Assembly (NCBI GenBank): GCA_012517025.1 | Contig: JAAYVT010000153.1 | Location: 1 to 11,695, forward strand | Direction: 5' to 3' | Source: Phyllobacteriaceae bacterium | Lineage (GTDB): Bacteria > Pseudomonadota > Alphaproteobacteria > Rhizobiales > Ancalomicrobiaceae | DNA: 11,695 nt | Notes under the pieces: model-generated | What the model was told of the DNA's origin: nothing | What the model saw: only the letters and a program-made list of their open reading frames with translations | The model's database searches: none | Part shown: positions 1 through 7,310 of the stretch, piece after piece | Layout: every line of letters begins with the position of its first letter | Position numbering within the stretch: position 1 is the stretch's first letter | Position numbers and translations under genes: made by a program

Positions 1-669
1 ACCGTCGACCCCGGTCTCCACCGTGAGTGACGCGCCGAAGCCCACCAGCATGCGCTCGGTGTGGTCGCGGGTGGCGACCGGCTCGATCACCGTGGTGACG
101 CCGGGGGCGCCGAGGCCGGCGAGCAGCACCGCCGACTTCACCTGCGCCGAGGCCATCGGCAGTCGGTAGGTGATCGGGATCGGCGTCTTCGGTCCTTTGA
201 TCGACAACGGCAGCCGGTCCTTGGCGCGGGCGATCGCCTCGACCCCCATCTCGCGCAGCGGATCGAGCACGCGGCCCATCGGCCGCCGCGACAGCGAGGC
301 GTCGCCGACGAAGGTGGCGGCGAAGGCGTGACCGCCGACGAGGCCCATGGTGAGGCGCGAGCCGGTGCCGGCGTTGCCGAAGTCGAGGACGCTCTCCGGC
401 TCCAGGAGGCCGCCGCAGCCGAGCCCGGCGACCCGCCAGGCGCCCTCGCCGGTACGGGTCACGGTGGCGCCGAGCTGCGCCATGGCGCGGCCGGTGGCGA
501 GCACGTCGTCGGCTTCGAGCAGACCCTCGATCCGGGTCTCGCCGAGCGAGACGGCGCCGAACATCAGCGAGCGATGCGAGATCGACTTGTCGCCGGGCAC
601 GCGGATGCGCCCGACGAGCGGGGATCCGGCGCGGCTGGAAAGCGGGCGGGGAGCGGCGGCGTGGCTCAT
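1..669 (-). CDS. aroA: 3-phosphoshikimate 1-carboxyvinyltransferase (EPSP synthase), N-terminal part
   Basis: Cytoplasmic shikimate-pathway enzyme joining phosphoenolpyruvate to shikimate-3-phosphate on the way to chorismate and aromatic amino acids. The 223 residues visible are about half of the roughly 450 expected; the rest lies beyond the left edge. The reading begins MSH, as in Agrobacterium CP4 EPSPS, and aligns with that class II enzyme almost throughout: PGDKSISHRS (residues 25-34), DFGNAGTGSRLTMGLVGG (96-113), DASLSRRPMGRVLDPLREMG (123-142), PMASAQVKSAVLLAGL (171-186) and RDHTERML (201-208). At the position of CP4 Ala100 this protein has Gly101. The ATG at 669 matches the CP4 start; no strong ribosome binding site precedes it. 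It diverges from the FYDLN-acid gene. In many rhizobia aroA is followed by cmk and rpsA, which would lie off the left edge (known context, not seen here). Identity is near certain. Confidence 0.96.
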   Translation of the reverse strand, partial: MSHAAAPRPLSSRAGSPLVGRIRVPGDKSISHRSLMFGAVSLGETRIEGLLEADDVLATGRAMAQLGATVTRTGEGAWRVAGLGCGGLLEPESVLDFGNAGTGSRLTMGLVGGHAFAATFVGDASLSRRPMGRVLDPLREMGVEAIARAKDRLPLSIKGPKTPIPITYRLPMASAQVKSAVLLAGLGAPGVTTVIEPVATRDHTERMLVGFGASLTVETGVDG

Positions 670-741
670 GGACGGCTTCGTCTCGCGGGGCTCGGAGGGA
701 ACGGGAGCTCGTCCTAACACGGAGCCGACGGGCCGTCACGC

Positions 742-770
742 CGATCGCGCGGCGGCGATGCGCGCGATCG
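742..770. repeat. 10-bp perfect inverted repeat in the divergent aroA/FYDLN-acid region
   Basis: CGATCGCGCG (742-751) and CGCGCGATCG (761-770) are perfect inverted copies around a 9-base spacer. A T5 run follows at 776-780. The repeat lies 73-101 bp upstream of the aroA start and just upstream of the promoter of the rightward gene. It could be an operator, a hairpin in the aroA leader, or a terminator for plus-strand transcription coming from the left. The sequence alone does not decide. Confidence 0.6.
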
Positions 771-785
771 AGCCGTTTTTCGGTT

Positions 786-814
786 TTGACAGGGCGCCGG
801 CTTCGGACTAGACG
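786..814 (+). promoter_or_regulatory. Predicted sigma70-type promoter of the FYDLN-acid gene
   Basis: A consensus -35 box TTGACA (786-791) is followed by a 17-bp spacer and TAGACG (809-814) as -10 box. This would start transcription near 821, about 30 bp before the GTG start at 850. The -35 is perfect and the spacing ideal; the -10 matches only three of six positions. Confidence 0.55.
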
Positions 815-849
815 GAACGGACCTTCATCCTGATTTCGCGAGACGATCC

Positions 850-1227
850 GTGGCGAAACCCGAACTCGGCACCAAACGCCTCTGCCCGAACTGCGGCACC
901 AAGTATTACGACCTCAACCGGGACCCGATCCTGTGTCCGAAGTGCGGCACCGCCTTCACCGCCACGGCGGTGAGCTTGCGGGCCAAGGCGCAACCGGTCG
1001 AGGAAGAGGAAGAGACCGAGCACGAGGAGGCTCAGGTCGACTTCGTCAGCCTCGAGGAGGCGGACGCCGAGCAGAGCGGCGGCGAGGAAGTCCCCGGCAT
1101 CGAGGACGACGAGATCGCCGACATCGGCACCGACGACGAGGACGACACCTTCCTCGAGCCCGAGGACGAGGACGAGGACATCGACGGCATCGACATCGAC
1201 GTCGGTGGCGAGGACGAGGAGCGCTGA
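850..1227 (+). CDS. FYDLN-acid domain protein (TIGR02300 family)
   Basis: A 125-residue protein of unknown function, of a family known mainly from alphaproteobacteria. The N-terminus has the family signature: LGTKRLCPNCGTKYYDLN (residues 6-23), with C12, C15, C29 and C32 forming two CxxC pairs that probably bind zinc in a small ribbon. From about residue 55 the chain is dominated by Glu and Asp (runs such as EEEEE and DEDED), which gives a very acidic, probably disordered tail. The GTG start is chosen because the signature begins at once after it (MAKPELGTKR) and a promoter lies at the right distance; there is no strong Shine-Dalgarno sequence. The gene is monocistronic, with its own promoter and terminator, and lies between aroA and tRNA-Ala. 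It is cytoplasmic by appearance. Family assignment is firm; the role is not known. Confidence 0.93.
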   Translation: MAKPELGTKRLCPNCGTKYYDLNRDPILCPKCGTAFTATAVSLRAKAQPVEEEEETEHEEAQVDFVSLEEADAEQSGGEEVPGIEDDEIADIGTDDEDDTFLEPEDEDEDIDGIDIDVGGEDEER

Positions 1228-1239
1228 GCTCCCGAGGGA

Positions 1240-1268
1240 CCGACGCGTCGCTCGGCGCGTCGGTTTTT
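1240..1268 (+). terminator. Rho-independent terminator of the FYDLN-acid gene
   Basis: CCGACGCG (1240-1247) pairs perfectly with CGCGTCGG (1256-1263) around an 8-base loop and is followed directly by TTTTT (1264-1268). It begins 13 bp after the stop codon. This is a textbook intrinsic terminator. Confidence 0.9.
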
Positions 1269-1321
1269 CCACAGTCTCTTCCGGGACTTCGAAAAAAAGC
1301 GAAGTCGGATGCGAAAGGGGC

Positions 1322-1350
1322 TTGATCACCGGCGGCGATGCCTTTAGAGA
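1322..1350 (+). promoter_or_regulatory. Candidate promoter of tRNA-Ala
   Basis: TTGATC (1322-1327), a 17-bp spacer and TAGAGA (1345-1350) lie 46-74 bp upstream of the tRNA. The spacing is ideal; the hexamers are moderate matches. The -10 box lies in the loop of the inverted repeat at 1331-1358. Confidence 0.45.
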
Positions 1351-1358
1351 TCGCCGCC
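1331..1358. repeat. 9-bp perfect inverted repeat upstream of tRNA-Ala
   Basis: GGCGGCGAT (1331-1339) and ATCGCCGCC (1350-1358) are perfect inverted copies around 10 bases. The repeat straddles the candidate -10 box of the tRNA promoter. It could be a DNA-binding site or simply GC-rich secondary structure; it lacks a T run, so it is not an intrinsic terminator. Confidence 0.6.
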
Positions 1359-1395
1359 GTCGCCGGGGGAACCCAAGCCCTGGTTCGGAGAGTGT

Positions 1396-1471
<76 letters not shown>

Positions 1472-1479
1472 ATTCTCCT

Positions 1480-1498
1480 CAAGTGATTGACACACTTG
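1480..1498. repeat. Inverted repeat CAAGTG-N7-CACTTG between tRNA and integrase
   Basis: CAAGTG (1480-1485) and CACTTG (1493-1498) form a perfect inverted pair flanking ATTGACA, which contains a consensus -35 hexamer TTGACA (1487-1492). Nine bases after the tRNA, this is a plausible recombinase- or excisionase-binding site, or an operator over a promoter. No convincing -10 box follows at the right distance. Confidence 0.4.
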
Positions 1499-1532
1499 TA
1501 AGTTCCGGAGCTTTCAACGGTTTTTGACGCTT

Positions 1533-1554
1533 GTGTAACCCCTGGGTGTTACAC
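1533..1554. promoter_or_regulatory. Palindromic operator-like site before the integrase
   Basis: GTGTAAC (1533-1539) and GTTACAC (1548-1554) are perfect inverted arms around CCCTGGGT, giving a 22-bp near-palindrome. TTGACG (1524-1529) precedes it, so the palindrome covers the -10 region of a possible promoter; the sequence GAGGT follows at 1556-1560. The position suits repression of the integrase, but the binding protein is unknown. Confidence 0.45.
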
Positions 1555-1561
1555 CGAGGTC

Positions 1562-3517
1562 ATGGAAGCCGTGACCGGACACACCAACCTCGTTCGCCGA
1601 GGTGCCGTCTATTACCACCGCTGCAAGGTCCCGACGGACATCGTCGAGACGTACGGTCGGCGCGAGGTGACGTACTCGCTCAAGACCCGCGATCTCGCCG
1701 AAGCGGTGCGCCGCGTGAAGGTCGCCGCCGTCGAGACGTTGAAGGCGTTCGACGACCACCGCCGGAAGGTCGCCGCCGAAAAGGCGGCAGAAGCGGCGGC
1801 GGCGGCGCGGGCGGCGGTGTCCGATCCCATCGAGCGGCTTCTCGCCGCCGGAGAGGCGATGGCGGCGAACGACGCGGACGAACGCGCCGAACTGGTCGCC
1901 TATTCGACCCTGTCGCGGTCTCAACTCAACCTCTTCGCCGAGTTGCACCGCTCGATCCGCCTCGAAGACGACGAGGACGCGCGTTTCAACGGCTTCAAGG
2001 CGGTTCGGCCCGGTCCGGGCAGCGACATGTTGCTGTTCACCGCCGACGACGAGCGCCTTTCGGGCAAGCGGGCGCACGCGACCGAATACGCCCTCGCCGA
2101 GAGCAAGGCGCGCGCCTTCCTCACCGGCTCGTTCCTGCGCGGAAAGCTCGCTCGTGGGCAATACGGAGACGTCGAGGGCACCGCCGAGGACTGTCTCGCC
2201 GCCGCCGGGATCTCGCTCGACGTCGAGTCGCGGGCTTGGCGTTCGCTGTTGCGGCTCGTTCAGGTCGCCGAAGTGCAGGCGATGGCGGACATTCAGGCGC
2301 GCAACGAGGGCAAGGAACCCGAACATCGGGGTTCAGACGAGATTTTAACCGAAATCGCCGCCAGCTTGGTTCCGAAGCCCGTGGAGCCGAATTCGACCGT
2401 CGCCGCTACGTCGCCTCATCCGATACCCATCGCGCCCGTCAGCGCGGCTCCCACGCTCTCGGAGGTTCGCGACCAGTGGATCGAAGAGGGCAAGGCGAAG
2501 GAATGGAGCCCGAAAACGGGCGAGGCGCGCGTCATCATGGTCGATCTCTTCATCGCCTGCGCAGGGGATCGGCCGATCGACTCCTATTCCAAGGCGGACG
2601 CACGCACGTTCAAGGATGCGCTCGCGTCGCTTCCGGCGAACTGGTCCAAGACGAAGAGCCTGAGGACACTGCCGGTCGCGGCGGCGGCGAAGAAGGCCAA
2701 GGCGGACGGCATGACGCCGATGAGCGTTACCAACGTCAACAAGCACCTGAATTGTCTCTATGCGCTCATGGCGTGGGCGGCGAAGCATTATGACGAGATC
2801 GAGCGCAATCCCTTCGATGGAATGCGCGTCGACAAGAAGACCACCGCCCGCGACGAACGCGATCCCTTCGCCATCGATGATCTGAAGCGGATGTTCGCCG
2901 CGCCGATTTTTCGGGGATGCCAGTCGGAATGGCACTGGTCGACGCCGGGCGCGGTGGTGCTCCGCGACAGTCCGAAGTTCTGGGTGCCGCTCATCGGCCT
3001 CTTCACGGGCGCGCGGCTCAACGAAATCCTTCAGCTCTACCGAGACGACATCGTCGACGTCGACGGCGCTCTGTGCATCCGGATCTGTGCCGAGAAAGAC
3101 GATCAACGGGTGAAGACGGCCTCGTCGCGGCGGCTCATCCCCGTGCACGCCGAATTGCTGCGGATCGGCTTCCGGGCTTTCGTCGCGAGCAAGTCGGGGC
3201 GGCTGTTCGACACGGTCGAGAAGGCCCCCGACGGCTATTATTCGTCGACCTTCTCGAAGCACTTCGTGCGTTTCCTCGACTCGGTCGGGGTGAAGCGACC
3301 GAAAGTATCGTTCCACAGCTTCCGCCACACCTTCGAGGACGCCTGTCGAGCCTGTGGCGTGCCGCACGACGTCATGAACGCCCTACAGGGGCATTCGCAG
3401 GGCGGCATGTCCGACCGCTACGGCGGCGGGCAATACCCGGTGGCGAGGCTGGTGGAAGAGATGGGGAAGCTGCGGCACGCGGGGTTGGATTTGTCGGCGC
3501 TCGCGGTAGTGCCATAG
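1562..3517 (+). CDS. Tyrosine recombinase/integrase of a tRNA-linked element
   Basis: Site-specific recombinase expected to insert and excise the element at the tRNA-Ala 3' end. The N-terminal 60 residues resemble the small DUF6538-type domain of many island integrases (VYYHRCKVPTDIV followed by SLKTRDLAEA). An Ala/Glu-rich helical segment follows, then a core-binding domain from about residue 297, and the catalytic domain from about 470. The full catalytic set is visible: R485 (GARLNEI), K518, H585 and R588 (HSFRH), H611 (GHS) and nucleophile Y620 (RYGGG). At 651 residues it is longer than typical phage integrases (around 400), the extra length lying in the N-terminal half. The start is uncertain: GAGGT at 1556-1560 is only one base from ATG 1562 and fits better with the in-frame GTG at 1571. 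GC-rich codon use resembles the core genes. It appears intact. Confidence 0.93.
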   Translation: MEAVTGHTNLVRRGAVYYHRCKVPTDIVETYGRREVTYSLKTRDLAEAVRRVKVAAVETLKAFDDHRRKVAAEKAAEAAAAARAAVSDPIERLLAAGEAMAANDADERAELVAYSTLSRSQLNLFAELHRSIRLEDDEDARFNGFKAVRPGPGSDMLLFTADDERLSGKRAHATEYALAESKARAFLTGSFLRGKLARGQYGDVEGTAEDCLAAAGISLDVESRAWRSLLRLVQVAEVQAMADIQARNEGKEPEHRGSDEILTEIAASLVPKPVEPNSTVAATSPHPIPIAPVSAAPTLSEVRDQWIEEGKAKEWSPKTGEARVIMVDLFIACAGDRPIDSYSKADARTFKDALASLPANWSKTKSLRTLPVAAAAKKAKADGMTPMSVTNVNKHLNCLYALMAWAAKHYDEIERNPFDGMRVDKKTTARDERDPFAIDDLKRMFAAPIFRGCQSEWHWSTPGAVVLRDSPKFWVPLIGLFTGARLNEILQLYRDDIVDVDGALCIRICAEKDDQRVKTASSRRLIPVHAELLRIGFRAFVASKSGRLFDTVEKAPDGYYSSTFSKHFVRFLDSVGVKRPKVSFHSFRHTFEDACRACGVPHDVMNALQGHSQGGMSDRYGGGQYPVARLVEEMGKLRHAGLDLSALAVVP

Positions 3518-3794
3518 CGGGCTCGTCATGCCGCACGAAGGACGGCAGCGCGCCGAAAGCGGAAGCTTGGCCCAGTAAGTCCAGGTCCGTGGAATTGAGT
3601 CAGCAGCAGGTCAGCCGATGGGGTGATATTCATCTCTCAGGTCGGCGATTTGACCCCGCCCCAAGCTCTTAACGTGGTGAAGACGACGCTTTACGGTTGT
3701 AGCTTCGATGGAATCGGACCATTTCTCTATCATACGAGCTGCGACGGTCATAGCTCAGGCGTCGCGCGCAAAGGCTCGCATCTTGAGGTAAGTC
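3518..3794. other. Non-coding junction between integrase and AT-rich cargo
   Basis: This stretch holds no convincing gene. Base composition drops from GC-rich to AT-rich across it, marking a mosaic boundary. Around 3625-3664 the minus strand reads GGGGCGGGGTCAAATCG and then GCCGACCT, which recalls the repeated terminal motifs of IS21-type elements; no transposase remains, so this is only a suggestion. A possible -10 box TATCAT lies at 3728-3733 with a weak -35 (TTCGAT, 3704-3709) and could serve the following gene. The ribosome binding site of that gene, TTGAGGT, ends at 3789. Confidence 0.4.
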
Positions 3795-5660
3795 ATGGCC
3801 TACGTCACACCTTCTACTCAAAATATTAAAGGCTGCTTTCAAGTCCATTACTCCCTACCGTACTTTCAAAGAGAGTACAAGTGGGAATCAAGACACTTTA
3901 CCGAATTATTAAATGACGTACAGAGCGCATTTCTTGAAAATTTTGAGCCGACACTCGGTCGAAAGCATGTTGCAAACTATGCTCCATACTTTCTTGGATC
4001 GATTATTACGTCCTCAGCCGTAAACGGAAAGCGCCCGCTAATAGATGGTCAGCAGAGACTTACCTCGGCATTCTTGATAATGGCCTACCTCGATCGATAC
4101 AAAGATGACAACGGGGTCAAGGATGCATTCGATTTAAGCTCGTTAATCGGCAGCATGAGCTTCGGACAGAAGGAATATGCAATCGAATTTTCTGAGACCA
4201 GGAAAGAAATTTTCGATAAGTATCTTGATAGATCCCGTCTATTGCCGGATATTCTTGCTGATATTGAGGATATTCCAAATCTTGACTCCGGCGACAAGAA
4301 AATAATTGAAGCATTAAGAACGATAGATACCCTTCTTAACGCTGACGTGAAAGAAAGTATAGAGTATTTTATTGATTACTTTGCGGAGTGCGTGCTACTT
4401 ATAGATATAGGTGTTGTATCGGAATCTGAGGCGCATCGCGTGTTTGTTACTATGAACGATCGCGGGTTGCGCCTCGGTCCAATTGATCTCTTAAAAGGGC
4501 AGATATTATCCAAGATTCCAGACCCCACTGAGAGCTTTCAATGTCACAGCCGTTGGCTCGCTACGATGAATTCGCTACGAGAGCTCGATGCAGAGGAAGA
4601 TTCCCTTTTCTTCCGAAATCTATTTCGGTCTCAATGGGCGCAAACGATGCGAGGGAAGTCCCGTGGCGATGAGGCTGGCGACTACGACGTCATAGGCGAT
4701 GCGTATCATAGATGGTTTCAGGGAAAATTCGATTATATCGGTCTTAATACTGCTGACGATTTTGCACGATTTGCGCGAGATGACATCCCGAAATTTGCAG
4801 AAATATACCGTTATATCAAAAAAGCGGAAACCGAATTTACTAATGGGGCGGAGTATATATTCTACAATGCGATGAGGCGCTATGGGTTTCAGTCGATGGT
4901 GCTTATGGCTCCCGTCGCATTGACGGATACACCATCGGAATGGAAAAAGAAGATAAATTTGTGTGCTAGATATATCGATATCCTACTAACCTCAAGAACG
5001 ATTGAAGGAAAGGATAATAACTACGACAATCTAAAAGAAATATCATTTAGCCTCACAAAAGATTTAAGAGGAAAGTCATCAGGCGAGGTTCTTGCTTATG
5101 TCAGGGACAACTGGTCCGCACCATTAGCCGCTATACAGGGCTTGGGTGCGCTGCGATATACTAGGGCGGATAGATCTGATATTCTGTATGTATTGGCGCG
5201 CGTTGCAGCGTATCTAGAGGATGCGTTCGCTTTAACAAATAGGGTTGGATTTTCTGTATATTGGCAACGAGACCGGGGTGGTAAGACATTTGACATAGAG
5301 CACCTGCTCTGCGAGAAATTTGATTCGACAAAACTTCCGTTTTCCCATGGTTTTGCGGATGCCAAAGATTATGCGGACCGTAGGAACCTGATTGGAGCTC
5401 TTGTGTTGCTGCCAAGGTCAAGGAATAGATCTTTGCAGGACAAGCCTTATTCCGAAAAAATATCTGCATACGCAACTGAGAACGTATTGACCCAAACGCT
5501 ATGCGATAGCCTTTATTTATCCAATCCAAATGTGACAGATTTTTTATCTGACCATGCCGGACTTAAGATGAGCAGCCTTCCTCAATTCGGGGCAGCCGAA
5601 ATAGAGCTGCGCGGCAAGCTGTACTCGGATCTGGCGAAGCTGATCTGGGCTGTGCCGTAA
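3795..5660 (+). CDS. DUF262-DUF1524 fusion protein, GmrSD/SspE-like type IV restriction nuclease
   Basis: Predicted NTP-driven nuclease of the GmrSD type, a family known to cut phage DNA carrying modified bases (or, for SspE, to act with phosphorothioation). The N-terminal DUF262 domain has YFQREYKW (residues 23-30), the ParB/sulfiredoxin-like core motif LIDGQQRLT (82-90) and TMNDRGLRLGPIDLLK (219-234). A helical middle follows. The C-terminal DUF1524 His-Me/HNH nuclease shows FDIEH (499-503, catalytic H503), N531 in RRNLIGALVLL, N544 and K555 in YSEK. Both halves look complete in one 621-residue chain. TTGAGGT five bases before ATG 3795 supports the start. The gene is far more AT-rich than the core genes and uses many A/T-ending codons, so it was probably acquired from a lower-GC source. 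No partner methylase or ssp/dnd gene is in the window. The natural target is unknown. Confidence 0.88.
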   Translation: MAYVTPSTQNIKGCFQVHYSLPYFQREYKWESRHFTELLNDVQSAFLENFEPTLGRKHVANYAPYFLGSIITSSAVNGKRPLIDGQQRLTSAFLIMAYLDRYKDDNGVKDAFDLSSLIGSMSFGQKEYAIEFSETRKEIFDKYLDRSRLLPDILADIEDIPNLDSGDKKIIEALRTIDTLLNADVKESIEYFIDYFAECVLLIDIGVVSESEAHRVFVTMNDRGLRLGPIDLLKGQILSKIPDPTESFQCHSRWLATMNSLRELDAEEDSLFFRNLFRSQWAQTMRGKSRGDEAGDYDVIGDAYHRWFQGKFDYIGLNTADDFARFARDDIPKFAEIYRYIKKAETEFTNGAEYIFYNAMRRYGFQSMVLMAPVALTDTPSEWKKKINLCARYIDILLTSRTIEGKDNNYDNLKEISFSLTKDLRGKSSGEVLAYVRDNWSAPLAAIQGLGALRYTRADRSDILYVLARVAAYLEDAFALTNRVGFSVYWQRDRGGKTFDIEHLLCEKFDSTKLPFSHGFADAKDYADRRNLIGALVLLPRSRNRSLQDKPYSEKISAYATENVLTQTLCDSLYLSNPNVTDFLSDHAGLKMSSLPQFGAAEIELRGKLYSDLAKLIWAVP

Positions 5661-5700
5661 TCACGTAAATCGCGTTGCCAACGGCTCGGTTTCCTGATGC

Positions 5701-5717
5701 TAGCCGCGATAATTCAT
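5701..5717 (+). repeat. Left terminal inverted repeat of the IS1380 element
   Basis: Begins TAGCC and carries AATTCA ten bases in. It pairs with the complement of 7311-7327 at 12 of 17 positions. It starts 41 bases after the DUF262 gene stop codon. Confidence 0.6.
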
Positions 5718-5874
5718 GAGACGGGTTTGCTCGGATCGATCGCTTGGCCTGCTCGCGGCAAGGTTGCTTTCTGGCGCACCCGTCCTCTGCCTGCCGAGGT
5801 CGGCGGCGCTGGGGAGCATTGGTTTGGCGGGTTGAGGACGAAGGGTTCGTGTCGGGGGCAGATCGCCCCGTTGG

Positions 5875-7218
5875 TCATGTGACCAGGCGTGGCAACCGCC
5901 CGAGGATGAAGCTGAGGATGTCCCGACAGGGCGCGGCGCTGGGCAGGTGGATCTTGATCCGGGTCTTCATCTCGATGACCCGTGCGGCGATCTTGATCAG
6001 CTTGAGGCGCAGGGTGTCGAGCTGGGCGACGCGCCATGTGGACCGTTTGGGCGCAAGAGCGCGCAGCGACCACATCAACCAGTAGGCGCCGGCATGCAGG
6101 AACAGCCGGAACTGATTGGCTGTCGCCGAGGAGCAGGAGGTTCGGTCGGCGGCCAGATGGGTCTTCCAGGATTTGATGTGGTTCTCGGCTTGACCGCGCC
6201 GGCAGTAGATGTCGTCATAGATCGTGCGGGCGGCGCTGCCCTCAAGGTTGGTGACGACGAAGCGGCTGTCGGTACCTTCAGGCCCTGCCTCAACGCGGGC
6301 GACGATGCGCTCGACCCGGCTCCAACTGGCGGCGCCGTCGTGGAACTCCTTGTAACGACGCAGCTTGCCGCCATCCGGGGCGGCGTCGAAGCGAGCTTTG
6401 GTGCTGACTTCCAGGGTCTTGACGTGGGCGCGCAGCGTGGTGGTCGGTGCAACGCCGAAGACGAAGTCGACGTGGTTGGCGCGGCACCAGTCGAGAACCT
6501 CCGGGCAGCAATAGTGGCTGTCGGCGCGCAACAGGATCGAGGTCCGGGGCCAATTGGCGCGGATCGCGCGCAAGAGGCGGCGCAGGAAGGCCCGGATCTC
6601 CACGCCCTTCGGACGTTTGGCGGGACGCAACACCGAGGCGACGAAGCGACCGTCGCCATCAAAGACGACGATGGGCTGGAAGCCGTATTCATCATAGTGC
6701 GCATTGAACAGACGCAGTTGCTGCCCGCCATGCACCGTGTCGAAGGTGTCGTCGATGTCGAGCGTAATGCAGCCGGGCACCTGACGAAACGAGGCGCAGT
6801 AGAGATCGACCATGCTCCGGCCCATGCTGAGCAGCGCGCGGACATCGGGCAGGTTCTCCAGGCGCGAGATGGTCGATTGCGAGCAAGGCGTCCGTCCCGT
6901 CTCGGGCAACTGATCGAGCGCCATCTTGAAGATTGGATCATGTCGCAGCGATGTGGCGTCGTTGCCGTCCTCGTATCCGGCGGCGATCATCAACAGGCGG
7001 AAGCGGATGATCTCGGCGAACGAATGGATCACCCGGTCCGCAGAGCGAGGATCGTTCAGACATCCGGCCAGTCGATCGGCGACGCCAAGCCGCGCTTCAA
7101 TCTCGCGCAGGGCCAGAACCCCGGCGTCGGACGACAGTTCGCCGCCGTCGAAACGAACCACAAGATCCTTGCTCGCAACCGGTGACAGACCTGGAAGCGT
7201 CGGGTTATTCTCTATCAT
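5875..7218 (-). CDS. IS1380-family DDE transposase
   Basis: Catalyses cut-and-paste movement of the surrounding element. The 447-residue protein matches the family in length and layout: an N-terminal stretch with VRFDGGELSSDAGVL (residues 21-35), a helical DNA-binding region with CSQSTISRLENLP (112-124), then the DDE catalytic domain with D156 in LDIDDTFD, D233 in RADSHY and E345 in RRGQAENHIK. The ATG at 7218 is preferred over the TTG at 7266, because GGAGG lies 11 bases before it and family members begin close to this point. A possible -35 TTGAAA lies on the minus strand at 7283-7278. No frameshift or internal stop is seen, so the enzyme is probably functional. GC-rich composition contrasts with the AT-rich genes on both sides. 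Confidence 0.92.
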   Translation of the reverse strand: MIENNPTLPGLSPVASKDLVVRFDGGELSSDAGVLALREIEARLGVADRLAGCLNDPRSADRVIHSFAEIIRFRLLMIAAGYEDGNDATSLRHDPIFKMALDQLPETGRTPCSQSTISRLENLPDVRALLSMGRSMVDLYCASFRQVPGCITLDIDDTFDTVHGGQQLRLFNAHYDEYGFQPIVVFDGDGRFVASVLRPAKRPKGVEIRAFLRRLLRAIRANWPRTSILLRADSHYCCPEVLDWCRANHVDFVFGVAPTTTLRAHVKTLEVSTKARFDAAPDGGKLRRYKEFHDGAASWSRVERIVARVEAGPEGTDSRFVVTNLEGSAARTIYDDIYCRRGQAENHIKSWKTHLAADRTSCSSATANQFRLFLHAGAYWLMWSLRALAPKRSTWRVAQLDTLRLKLIKIAARVIEMKTRIKIHLPSAAPCRDILSFILGRLPRLVT

Positions 7219-7310
7219 GACGGGTGTAGCCTCCAGAAACGGAGCAGATTCGGCGTAAGCAACCAAATCATGCGCCGTTTCAATGGATTACGCTACATCC
7301 GTCAGCCTAA

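Noticed and set aside
1285..1306. GACTTCG-A7G-CGAAGTC hairpin after the FYDLN-acid terminator as a second terminator.
   Set aside because: The poly-A lies in the loop and no T run follows the stem on either strand.
2345..3367. A 340-codon minus-strand open frame within the integrase.
   Set aside because: It is antisense to the catalytic domain of the integrase and shows no family motifs.
3749..3758. CATAGCTCAG, identical to part of the tRNA-Ala D arm, as a possible tRNA or att fragment.
   Set aside because: The match is limited to about ten bases, surrounding bases do not fold as a tRNA, and integrase crossover sites normally lie in the 3' half of the tRNA.
3623..3829. A 68-codon plus-strand open frame between integrase and nuclease gene.
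   Set aside because: It lacks a ribosome binding site, resembles no family I know, and overlaps the well-supported start of the DUF262 gene.
5947..7185. A 412-codon plus-strand open frame across the IS1380 element.
   Set aside because: It is the antisense shadow of the transposase, caused by GC-rich codon bias; the minus strand has clear DDE motifs.
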